Of a stretch of DNA of 35,258 nt, positions 27,594 to 35,258 are shown piece by piece. Numbering within the stretch: the stretch's first letter is position 1; each line of letters opens with the position of its first letter. The stretch covers positions 1 through 35,258 of the forward strand of contig JAHHGO010000006.1 in assembly GCA_023252275.1 (NCBI GenBank), given 5' to 3'. The notes beneath the pieces were generated by a model. It did not search any database, was not told the origin of the DNA, and saw nothing but the letters and a program-made list of their open reading frames with translations. This DNA is from Alphaproteobacteria bacterium. Lineage in GTDB: Bacteria > Pseudomonadota > Alphaproteobacteria > UBA11222. The translations under genes and the position numbers were made by a program.

Positions 27594-29000
27594 ATGGCCA
27601 AAAAACCATCGGCAAAGACCCGCGCCGAAACCGATACATTCGGCAAAATTGATGTTCCCGCCGATAAATATTGGGGCGCGCAAACCCAGCGCAGCATCGA
27701 AAATTTCAAGATCGGCTGGGAACGCATGCCGGAACCGGTGGTGCATGGCCTTGCGGTGCTCAAACGCGCCGCCGCCACGGTCAATGTGAAACTGGGCGAT
27801 CTCGACAAGAAAATCGGCAACGCCATTGTTCAGGCGGCGGATGAAATTCAGTCCGGCAAACTGGACGGAAATTTTCCGCTGGTGGTGTGGCAGACAGGCT
27901 CGGGCACGCAGTCCAACATGAATGTCAATGAAGTGCTGTCAAACCGCGCCATCGAAATTCTGGGCGGCGTGAAGGGCTCGAAAAAACCCGTGCACCCGAA
28001 CGATCATTGCAATATGGGGCAGTCGTCGAATGACAGCTATCCCACCGCCATGCATATTGCGGCGGTCACCGAAATCACCTGCAATCTGATTCCCGCACTT
28101 GAATATCTGCACAAGGCGCTGGAGGCGAAATCAAAAGCCTGGGCGAAAATCATCAAGATCGGCCGCACCCATACCCAGGACGCGACGCCGCTGACCCTGG
28201 GCCAGGAATTTTCCGGCTACGCCAAGCAGGTGGAATATGGCGTCAAGCGCGTCAAGGGCGTCTTGCCGCGGCTGAGCGAACTGGCGCAGGGCGGCACCGC
28301 GGTGGGCACCGGGCTGAATGCGCGCAAGGGCTTTGATAAGCTGATCGCCGCCGAGATCGCCAAAATCACCAAATTGCCGTTCGTCACCGCGCCCAATAAA
28401 TTCGAGGCGCTGGCCGCGCATGATGCGGTGGTCGAGGCGCATGGCGCGCTGAATACGGTTGCGGTCAGCCTGATGAAAATCGCCAATGATATAAGGCTGC
28501 TGGGTTCGGGGCCGCGCAGCGGGCTGGGCGAATTGTCGCTGCCGGAAAATGAACCGGGTTCCTCGATCATGCCGGGCAAGGTCAATCCGACCCAGTGCGA
28601 AGCGCTGACTATGGTGTGCGCGCAGGTGATGGGTAACCAGACCACGGTTTCGATTGCCGGATCGAACGGGCATTTCGAACTGAATGTGTTCAAGCCGGTG
28701 ATGATTTATAATCTGCTGCAATCCATCCGCCTGCTGGGCGACAGCGCCATCAGCTTTGCCGATAATTGCGTCAAGGGTATTGTCGCCAACGAAGCCAATA
28801 TCAAGGCGCTGATGGGGCGCTCCCTGATGCTGGTGACGGCGCTGGCGCCGAAGATTGGTTACGACAATGCCGCCAGGGTGGCCAAGACCGCGCATAAAAA
28901 TGGCACTACCCTGAAACAGGAAGCCGTGCGTATGGGGCTGGTGACGGAGAAGGAGTTCGATGCGCTGGTGCGGCCCGAGGACATGATCGGCCCGAAATAA
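27594..29000 (+). CDS. fumC: Fumarate hydratase class II
   Basis: [29 protein letters not shown]; signature [17 protein letters not shown]. Confidence 0.99.
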   Translation: MAKKPSAKTRAETDTFGKIDVPADKYWGAQTQRSIENFKIGWERMPEPVVHGLAVLKRAAATVNVKLGDLDKKIGNAIVQAADEIQSGKLDGNFPLVVWQTGSGTQSNMNVNEVLSNRAIEILGGVKGSKKPVHPNDHCNMGQSSNDSYPTAMHIAAVTEITCNLIPALEYLHKALEAKSKAWAKIIKIGRTHTQDATPLTLGQEFSGYAKQVEYGVKRVKGVLPRLSELAQGGTAVGTGLNARKGFDKLIAAEIAKITKLPFVTAPNKFEALAAHDAVVEAHGALNTVAVSLMKIANDIRLLGSGPRSGLGELSLPENEPGSSIMPGKVNPTQCEALTMVCAQVMGNQTTVSIAGSNGHFELNVFKPVMIYNLLQSIRLLGDSAISFADNCVKGIVANEANIKALMGRSLMLVTALAPKIGYDNAARVAKTAHKNGTTLKQEAVRMGLVTEKEFDALVRPEDMIGPK

Positions 29001-29040
29001 ACGGTATCATTTGGGGGCGCGGCCTCGATTAACATAAATT

Positions 29041-29174
29041 TGTCATTCCGGACGTTAGGCGAGCTTGAAAACCACAGGTTTTCGGGTGGCGAGACTTACG
29101 ATCCGGAATCCAGGAGTCTCACGGGAAGGCATTTATTTGTGGCTCCTGGACCCCGGATCAAGTCCGGGGTGACA
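29041..29174. repeat. Dispersed palindromic repeat element C
   Basis: Outer arms TGTCATTCCGGAC(29041-29053)/GTCCGGGGTGACA(29162-29174); inner arms GATCCGGAATCCAGGAG(29100-29116)/CTCCTGGACCCCGGATC(29143-29159); core shared with element B in inverse orientation. Confidence 0.88.
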
Positions 29175-29216
29175 CCGTATGTGTGGCGGGCATTGTGCCC
29201 CAAGCTATCTCAGTAG

Positions 29217-29480
29217 ATGCCAGCAGCTTCCACCATCCCCGTCAAGCGATCTGTCACCATTGCCGGGCATCGCACCAGCATTTCGCTGGAGCCGGAATTT
29301 TGGGATGCGCTGCGGGAAATTTCCGCCGCGCAAAACAAATCCGTCAACGGATTAATATCGGAAATCGACGCCGCCCGTCCCGATGACGGCCGCCTGGCGG
29401 GCGGCCTGTCCAGCGCCATTCGCGGTTATGTTCTGGCCTGGTACCGCAACAGGACCCAAATCCTTGCGGCGGATGATTGA
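29217..29480 (+). CDS. Ribbon-helix-helix domain protein
   Basis: VKRSVTIAGHRTSISLEPEFWDALREISAAQNKSVNGLISEIDAAR; typical alphaproteobacterial RHH_4-type protein near fumC/sspB. Confidence 0.87.
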   Translation: MPAASTIPVKRSVTIAGHRTSISLEPEFWDALREISAAQNKSVNGLISEIDAARPDDGRLAGGLSSAIRGYVLAWYRNRTQILAADD

Positions 29481-29511
29481 CGCGGGGCCTGCGCCCGGTT
29501 AAACCCGAAGC

Positions 29512-30693
29512 ATGACCACGCCCCCTGATCCCATCACTTTGTCGGCGGAACTGATCCGCTGCCCCAGCGTCACCCCTGCCGATGCGGGCGGACTGGGCGT
29601 GCTGCAAAGCGCGCTGGCGCGGCTGGGCTTTGCCTGTACGCGCCTGCCCTTTGCGCAGCCGGGCACGCCCGATGTCGATAATCTCTATGCCCGCTATGGC
29701 GATGGCGCGCCCAATTTCTGCTTTGCCGGGCATATGGATGTGGTGCCGCCCGGCGATCCGGCGGCGTGGGCGTCGGACCCGTTCGCGCCGCGCATGGAGG
29801 GCGGCATTCTTTATGGGCGCGGGGCCGCGGATATGAAATGCGCCATTGCCGCCTTTGTGACCGCTGCCGGGCGGATTATCCGGGCGCAGGGCGCCAAGCT
29901 GCCCGGATCAATCAGCCTGTTGATCACCGGCGATGAAGAAGGCCCGGCTATTAATGGCACGGTGCGGATGCTGGACTGGCTCAGGGCCAATCATCAGAAA
30001 CTGGATCATTGTCTGGTTGGCGAGCCGACCAGCGCCGCCACGCTGGGCGATATGGTCAAGATCGGGCGGCGCGGCAGCCTGAACGTCACCCTGACATTTC
30101 TGGGCGCGCAGGGCCATGTCGCCTATCCGCATCAGGCCGATAATCCGATCCCGCGCCTGATCGCGGCGCTCAGCCACCTTCAGGCGCATGTGCTGGATAA
30201 TGGCAATGAACATTTTCAGGCGTCAAATCTTGAAGTGACCAGCGTCGATGTGGGCAATATGGCCACCAATGTCATTCCGGGTCAGGCGGTGGCGCGGCTC
30301 AATATCCGTTTTAATGACATGCACAGTTCCAAAAGCCTTATCGCCTGGATCCGGCAGGAATGTGAAACTGTAACAGCGCGGCTGGGCGGGGATTACCGGA
30401 TGGAGGCGAGCGTGACCGGCGAGGCTTTTCTGACGCCGCCCGGGCCGTTCAGCGCGCTGGTCGCCAACGCCATTGCGGGCGTCACCGGCGCGCCGCCGGA
30501 ACTTTCAACGACGGGCGGCACCTCGGATGCGCGCTTTATCAAGGATCATTGCCCGGTGGTGGAGTTCGGCCTGGTCGGCCTGAGCCAGCACAAGGTGGAT
30601 GAACATACCGCCATTGCGGATGTGCACCGGCTGGCGGATATTTATGAGGCGGTGTTGCGCGCCTATTTCGCCGCGCCCCCGGTGCGCGCATGA
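29512..30693 (+). CDS. dapE: Succinyl-diaminopimelate desuccinylase
   Basis: [69 protein letters not shown]. Confidence 0.97.
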   Translation: MTTPPDPITLSAELIRCPSVTPADAGGLGVLQSALARLGFACTRLPFAQPGTPDVDNLYARYGDGAPNFCFAGHMDVVPPGDPAAWASDPFAPRMEGGILYGRGAADMKCAIAAFVTAAGRIIRAQGAKLPGSISLLITGDEEGPAINGTVRMLDWLRANHQKLDHCLVGEPTSAATLGDMVKIGRRGSLNVTLTFLGAQGHVAYPHQADNPIPRLIAALSHLQAHVLDNGNEHFQASNLEVTSVDVGNMATNVIPGQAVARLNIRFNDMHSSKSLIAWIRQECETVTARLGGDYRMEASVTGEAFLTPPGPFSALVANAIAGVTGAPPELSTTGGTSDARFIKDHCPVVEFGLVGLSQHKVDEHTAIADVHRLADIYEAVLRAYFAAPPVRA

Positions 30694-31514
30694 GCGATGC
30701 GCGACCCATCGGCGTATTTGATTCCGGCATTGGCGGGCTGACCGTGTTGCGCGCGCTTCGTGCGCGGATGCCGGCGGAAAATTTTGTCTATCTGGGCGAT
30801 ACGGCGCGGCTGCCTTATGGCACCAAAAGCGCGGAAACCGTGACCGCCTATGCGTTGCAGGCGTCAAAGCTGCTGGTGCGCTGGGGCGGGGTCAAGCTGG
30901 TGGTGATCGCCTGCAATACGGCGTCATCGGTGGCGCTGGGGCCGCTATCGGCGGGGCTGGCCCCCGTGCCGCTGATCGGCGTGGTGGAGCCGGGCGCGCG
31001 CGCAGGCGTCAGCGCCAGCCGCAACGGCCATGTGGCCGTCATCGCCACCGAAGGCACGGTGCGCGGCGGCGCCTATGTGCGCGCCATTCACGCCATCAAA
31101 CCGGAACTGAAGGTCAGCCAGATTGCCTGCACCTTGTTCGTGGCGCTGGCCGAAGAAGGCTGGATCGACGGCCCCATCGTGCAGGAGGCGGCAAAGCGCT
31201 ATCTCGATCCGCTGTTTGGCGGCAAGCAGGCGGCGGCGCCCGATACGCTGGTGCTGGGCTGTACGCATTTTCCGCTATTGGCGCCGGCCATTTCCGCATT
31301 GCTGGGGCCAAAGGTGCAATTGGTTGACAGCGCCGCAACCACCGCCGAAGCCGTGGCGCTGGAACTGGCGGCGAATAATCTTCTGTGTACAGATAAAAAT
31401 AATGGCCGCGTCAGTTTCATGGTCACGGATTCGCCCGAACGCTTTGTCCGCGTCGGGCCGGTATTTTTCGGCGCGCCCATAACATCCGGAGATGTCGAAA
31501 CGATTGATCTTTAG
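30690..31514 (+). CDS. murI: Glutamate racemase
   Basis: [47 protein letters not shown]; 4-nt overlap with dapE. Confidence 0.97.
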   Translation: MSDARPIGVFDSGIGGLTVLRALRARMPAENFVYLGDTARLPYGTKSAETVTAYALQASKLLVRWGGVKLVVIACNTASSVALGPLSAGLAPVPLIGVVEPGARAGVSASRNGHVAVIATEGTVRGGAYVRAIHAIKPELKVSQIACTLFVALAEEGWIDGPIVQEAAKRYLDPLFGGKQAAAPDTLVLGCTHFPLLAPAISALLGPKVQLVDSAATTAEAVALELAANNLLCTDKNNGRVSFMVTDSPERFVRVGPVFFGAPITSGDVETIDL

Positions 31515-31561
31515 ACGGATTATTATTCCGGATAATCCACGCGCGTCAGATATAATCCGTC
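31514..31561. terminator. Possible bidirectional hairpin structure at convergent murI/truA junction
   Basis: GACGGATTAT(31514-31523) pairs with ATAATCCGTC(31552-31561), alternatively GGATTAT(31517-31523) with ATAATCC(31532-31538). Confidence 0.35.
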
Positions 31562-32269
31562 CGGCGGCGCGACCGGGCCGCAGGCGGACCGATCACGCGC
31601 CGCCAATATTTGCGCCAGTCTTTCCGGGGGCCATTTGCCATCGCCAACCAGTTTCAGGCTGCCGGTGATGGAGCGTATCTGATGATGCAGAAATGAACGC
31701 GCCTCTGCCTCCACAAGTATAAGCTCGCCTTCGCGGCGCACCTGCAAGCGATCGAGTGTTTTTACCGGCGATGCGGCCTGGCATTCCGCCGCGCGAAAGG
31801 TGGTGAAATCATGCCGCCCCATCAGATGCTGCGCCGCCTCATGCATGGCGTCGGCGTCAAGCGGGCGCGGCACATGCCACACCAGCCCGCGCAGCAAAGC
31901 GGGCGGCGCGCGGCGGTCCAATAGCTGATAGCGGTAGCTGCGTTTAATGGCGTCAAAGCGCGCATGAAATTCGGGCACGGCATGTTCCGCCCGTAAAATG
32001 CTGATGGGCGCGGGGCGCAGATGCGCGTTCAGCGCATCGCGCAGCGTGTCCGTCGTGGCGGATTTTTCCAGATCGAAATGCGCCACCTGGCCCAGCGCAT
32101 GTACGCCCGCATCGGTGCGTCCCGCCGCATGCAGGTTCGCGCGTTCGCCGCAAAAGGCGAAAATCGCGTCCTCGATCGCGCCCTGCACCGACGCGCCATT
32201 ATCCTGCCGCTGCCAGCCGGCAAATGGTCCGCCATTATATTCGATCAATAATTTGAAGCGGCTAGTCAA
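31523..32269 (-). CDS. truA: tRNA pseudouridine synthase A
   Basis: [51 protein letters not shown]; probable TTG start overlapping fmt stop. Confidence 0.97.
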   Translation of the reverse strand: MTSRFKLLIEYNGGPFAGWQRQDNGASVQGAIEDAIFAFCGERANLHAAGRTDAGVHALGQVAHFDLEKSATTDTLRDALNAHLRPAPISILRAEHAVPEFHARFDAIKRSYRYQLLDRRAPPALLRGLVWHVPRPLDADAMHEAAQHLMGRHDFTTFRAAECQAASPVKTLDRLQVRREGELILVEAEARSFLHHQIRSITGSLKLVGDGKWPPERLAQILAARDRSACGPVAPPDGLYLTRVDYPE

Positions 32270-33191
32270 GGCGCGTTCCCGGCGGCAGGGCAAAGCCGCG
32301 CAGAAAGGATTGCGCGTCCGCCGGAGCCTTGCCTTCGCGCTGGACTTGCAGAATTTGCAGTGCGCCCGCGCCACAGGCCACCGTCAGGCCCGGCGCATCC
32401 AGAACCGTGCCCGGTGTCCCGCTGCCCGCCGCCGGAATGGCGCGTATAATCTTTATACGGATGGCTTGGACGCCCTGTCGCGCCGTAAACCATGCGCCGG
32501 GGGCGGGCGTCAGCCCGCGAATATGGCAATCCAGTTCGCGCGCGCTGCGCCGCCAGTCGATGCGGGCCTCATCCTTGCTGATTTTGGCGGCATAGGTGAC
32601 GCCCGCTTCCGGCTGAAGCATAGGCTGCAATTTGCCCGCCGCGATTTTTTCCAGCGCCGCCACCATCTGCGTTGCGCCAAGCTGGCTCAGCCTTTCATGC
32701 AGCGTTGCCGATGTGTCATCGGCGCGAATGGGCTCAATCGCCACCAGCAGCATTGGCCCGGTATCGAGCCCCGCATCCATCTGCATGATGGTGACGCCGG
32801 TCTCGGTATCGCCCGCCATGATAGCGCGCTGAATGGGGGCCGCGCCCCGCCAGCGCGGCAACAGCGAGGCATGCACATTAAAACAGCCCAGCTGGGGGGC
32901 CTGCAAAATCGCCAGCGGCAATATCAGGCCATAAGCCACCACAATGGCCGCATCCAGTTCGAGCGCGCGAAAGGCCTCCTGATCGGCGGGGTCTTTCAGG
33001 CGCGCGGGGGTTCGCACCGGCAGCCCCTGCGCCTCGGCAAACTGATGCACCGGGGATAAGGTTGGCTTCATCCCGCGTCCGCTTTTGCGCGGCGGCTGGC
33101 TATAGACCGCCGCGACCTCGTGCCCCGCAGCCAGCAGCGCGCGCAGGCAGGGCACGGAAAATTCAGGGGTTCCCATAAAGGCCAGGCGCAT
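32262..33191 (-). CDS. fmt: Methionyl-tRNA formyltransferase
   Basis: [100 protein letters not shown]. Confidence 0.99.
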   Translation of the reverse strand: MRLAFMGTPEFSVPCLRALLAAGHEVAAVYSQPPRKSGRGMKPTLSPVHQFAEAQGLPVRTPARLKDPADQEAFRALELDAAIVVAYGLILPLAILQAPQLGCFNVHASLLPRWRGAAPIQRAIMAGDTETGVTIMQMDAGLDTGPMLLVAIEPIRADDTSATLHERLSQLGATQMVAALEKIAAGKLQPMLQPEAGVTYAAKISKDEARIDWRRSARELDCHIRGLTPAPGAWFTARQGVQAIRIKIIRAIPAAGSGTPGTVLDAPGLTVACGAGALQILQVQREGKAPADAQSFLRGFALPPGTRLD

Positions 33192-33221
33192 GGATGATGT
33201 TCCGGTTTATGGACGCGTAAT

Positions 33222-33740
33222 TCAGGCGTTGGCGGCAAGACGCCGGGCTTTTTGCAGTTTGCGCAAAATCGCGTCGCGCTTCAGGCGCGACAAATGATCG
33301 ACAAACAGCACGCCTTCAAGATGATCCATTTCATGCTGAATGCAAACGGCAAACAGGCCATCGGCTGCTTCTTCCCGTGCCTTGCCGGCATAATCCAGAT
33401 AGCGCAGGCGAATGCGCGCCGGGCGCTCCACATCGTCAAACATTTCCGGAAATGACAGACATCCTTCCGAAAAAACCGCCTGCTCTTCCGATTGCCAGAT
33501 AATTTCCGGATTGATGAAAAAACGCGGGCTGGGCGCTTCGCCTTCACGGGCCACATCCATCACAATGACGCGTTTGGGCACATTGACCTGAATGGCGGCC
33601 AGCCCCACGCCGGGGGCGGCATACATGGTTTCCAGCATGTCATCCATCAGCGCGCGCAGCCCGTCATCGACCGTATCCACGGGTTTGGAAACGGTTTTCA
33701 GGCGCGCATCGGGGGCGATCAATATGGGCAGAATGGCCAT
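33222..33740 (-). CDS. def: Peptide deformylase
   Basis: [72 protein letters not shown] open further upstream (antisense to rmuC), start 33740 or 33749. Confidence 0.97.
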   Translation of the reverse strand: MAILPILIAPDARLKTVSKPVDTVDDGLRALMDDMLETMYAAPGVGLAAIQVNVPKRVIVMDVAREGEAPSPRFFINPEIIWQSEEQAVFSEGCLSFPEMFDDVERPARIRLRYLDYAGKAREEAADGLFAVCIQHEMDHLEGVLFVDHLSRLKRDAILRKLQKARRLAANA

Positions 33741-33831
33741 GCTGCGCATGACATATGGCCTTAACGCCGGATCGTCAAGGCCGGGTCCCATGCTATAATA
33801 AGGACACAGAGAATCGCCGGGGGCATGGTGC

Positions 33832-35040
33832 ATGGATAGTCTGGTGTTGATTGTGGCGGTTGTGGTGTTGGCGGGGCTAGGTTTTATCCTGTTCCGGCTG
33901 ACCCGCCTGGCCGTTCCGGTCAGCGATCCGCACATGCAGAACATGCTGGTGACATTAGGTACGGCGCAGGCGGAACTGGCCGGGCGGCTGGCGCAAATAT
34001 CCGACAGAGCCGGAAGCGCGCAGGCCGAGCTTGCCCGGTCGCTGAATGAAAGGCTGGATGCGCTGGGCGCCAAACTGCAGGAAAGCCAGAACGCCTCACA
34101 GACCAATCTGGCTATGGCGCTGAATGAACGCCTGGATGCGATGGGCAAGCGGGTCGGCGACAGCCTGATTGAGAGCACGGAAAAAACCAGCCAGACCATG
34201 ACCGACCTGCAAAAACGCCTGGTGCTGATCGACGAGGCGCAACGCAATCTGACCGATTTGAGCAGCCAGGTTGTGTCGCTGCAGGACATATTATCCAACA
34301 AGCAGGCGCGCGGCGCGTTTGGCGAAGTGCAGTTGGGCGATATGGTGCGCGATATGCTGCCGCCGGCGGCCTATCAGTTGCAGGCGCAGCTCAGTAATGG
34401 AAAGCGGGCCGATTGCCTGATCAATCTGCCCAATCCGCCGGGCTCGATCGCGGTCGATTCAAAATTTCCGCTGGAGGCCTATCGCGCCCTGCGCGAGGCG
34501 CGCGATGATGCGGCGCGGGTGCTGGCGGCGCGCGCCTTTGTGACCGATGTGCGCAAGCATGTCGATGATATTTCCGCACGCTATATTGTGCCGGGCGAAA
34601 CCGCCGAAATGGCGATCATGTTTCTGCCTTCCGAGGCGGTCTATGCGGAACTGCATGCGAATTTTCCGCAGGTGGTGGAATACGGCCATAAGGGGCGGGT
34701 GTTCATTGTGTCGCCTTCCACCATGTGGGCGACATTGCACACCATGCGCGCCATTCTGAAGGATGTGCGTATGCGCGAACAGGCTGGCGTCATTCAGAAA
34801 GAAGTGATGGAGATTTTTGAAGACGTCAACCGGCTGCGCACCCGCACGGCCAATCTGCGCAAGCATTTCGGCAATGTCGAAAGCGATGTGCGCGATATTG
34901 AAATCTCCGCTGACAAGATCATCCGCCGCGCCGATCGCATCCGCGAAGTTCAGATCAGCGATGATGATGCGGCGCCGGATGAGCTGCCGATTGGCAGTGC
35001 GACGGGCAATGTGACGGCGCGCACATTAATGGCGGATTAA
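33832..35040 (+). CDS. rmuC: DNA recombination protein RmuC
   Basis: N-terminal TM helix, coiled coil, RmuC domain [61 protein letters not shown]. Confidence 0.95.
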   Translation: MDSLVLIVAVVVLAGLGFILFRLTRLAVPVSDPHMQNMLVTLGTAQAELAGRLAQISDRAGSAQAELARSLNERLDALGAKLQESQNASQTNLAMALNERLDAMGKRVGDSLIESTEKTSQTMTDLQKRLVLIDEAQRNLTDLSSQVVSLQDILSNKQARGAFGEVQLGDMVRDMLPPAAYQLQAQLSNGKRADCLINLPNPPGSIAVDSKFPLEAYRALREARDDAARVLAARAFVTDVRKHVDDISARYIVPGETAEMAIMFLPSEAVYAELHANFPQVVEYGHKGRVFIVSPSTMWATLHTMRAILKDVRMREQAGVIQKEVMEIFEDVNRLRTRTANLRKHFGNVESDVRDIEISADKIIRRADRIREVQISDDDAAPDELPIGSATGNVTARTLMAD

Positions 35041-35148
35041 CCACCTCCCTTAAAAAAATAGTTACCCTCGCGTGATATTGATCAATTCATGCGGGCGCTG
35101 CGCGTCCCATATCTGCGCATAGGGCGGCTTAATACTTGGGAGGCGGCA

Positions 35149-35250
35149 ATGGATGGCATGCGGTATAATTCCCGGAATCACTCGATGGGGGTATGGGGCG
35201 TTGCGGGATTTTTTGTTTCCATGCTGCTCGTCGTTTCGCTGTTCAGCTAG
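35149..35250 (+). CDS. Possible 33-aa single-TM microprotein MDGMRYNSRNHSMGVWGVAGFFVSMLLVVSLFS
   Basis: ATG preceded by purine-rich GGGAGGCGGCA; hydrophobic C-terminal helix; stop TAG at 35248-35250. Not in the supplied ORF track (too short). Confidence 0.4.
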   Translation: MDGMRYNSRNHSMGVWGVAGFFVSMLLVVSLFS

Positions 35251-35258
35251 CGATTAGA

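Noticed and set aside
31998-33059. 353-aa plus-strand ORF antisense to truA/fmt
   Set aside because: Shadow ORF; spans two certain opposite-strand genes.
34030-34150. Internal repeat LNERLDA(L/M)G in rmuC
   Set aside because: Ordinary coiled-coil heptad-type redundancy typical of RmuC proteins.
33741-34301. N-terminal extension of the def ORF antisense to rmuC
   Set aside because: Canonical peptide deformylase starts at MAILPIL; the extension is antisense to rmuC and has no domain.
1-35258. CRISPR array, prophage or integrative element
   Set aside because: No regularly spaced direct repeats, no integrase, phage structural or transposase genes recognised.

Overview
This is a GC-rich alphaproteobacterial chromosomal window, densely packed and mostly housekeeping. 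Left to right it contains: the tail of a Tim44-like gene, mltA, a lutABC-type lactate-utilisation cassette, an Smr-domain gene, an AT-richer accessory ORF, hslU/hslV (minus), a his cluster (hisB, DUF2628, hisH, GNAT, hisA, hisF, hisE), an orphan HerA-type ATPase, fur/rimI/tsaB/rutE (minus), a polysaccharide deacetylase, an alpha/beta-hydrolase plus sensorless hybrid histidine kinase pair, a reductase-less Rieske dioxygenase operon (minus), a brnTA toxin-antitoxin module, folA/thyA (minus), two tandem deazaflavin-dependent nitroreductase-like paralogs, a circularly permuted two-piece tmRNA, sspB, fumC, an RHH protein, dapE, murI, truA/fmt/def (minus), rmuC and a possible 33-aa membrane microprotein. 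No CRISPR array, prophage or rRNA/tRNA operon was seen, and no unequivocally new multi-gene system. The most interesting observations are: (1) mosaic dispersed palindromic repeats, two of which are followed by a shared ~30-bp motif just upstream of two inserted accessory genes; (2) the permuted tmRNA directly next to its proteolytic adaptor gene sspB; (3) an alpha/beta-hydrolase paired with a histidine kinase lacking any sensor domain; (4) the four-gene Rieske dioxygenase operon; (5) a perfect 18-bp palindrome abutting the brnT start codon.
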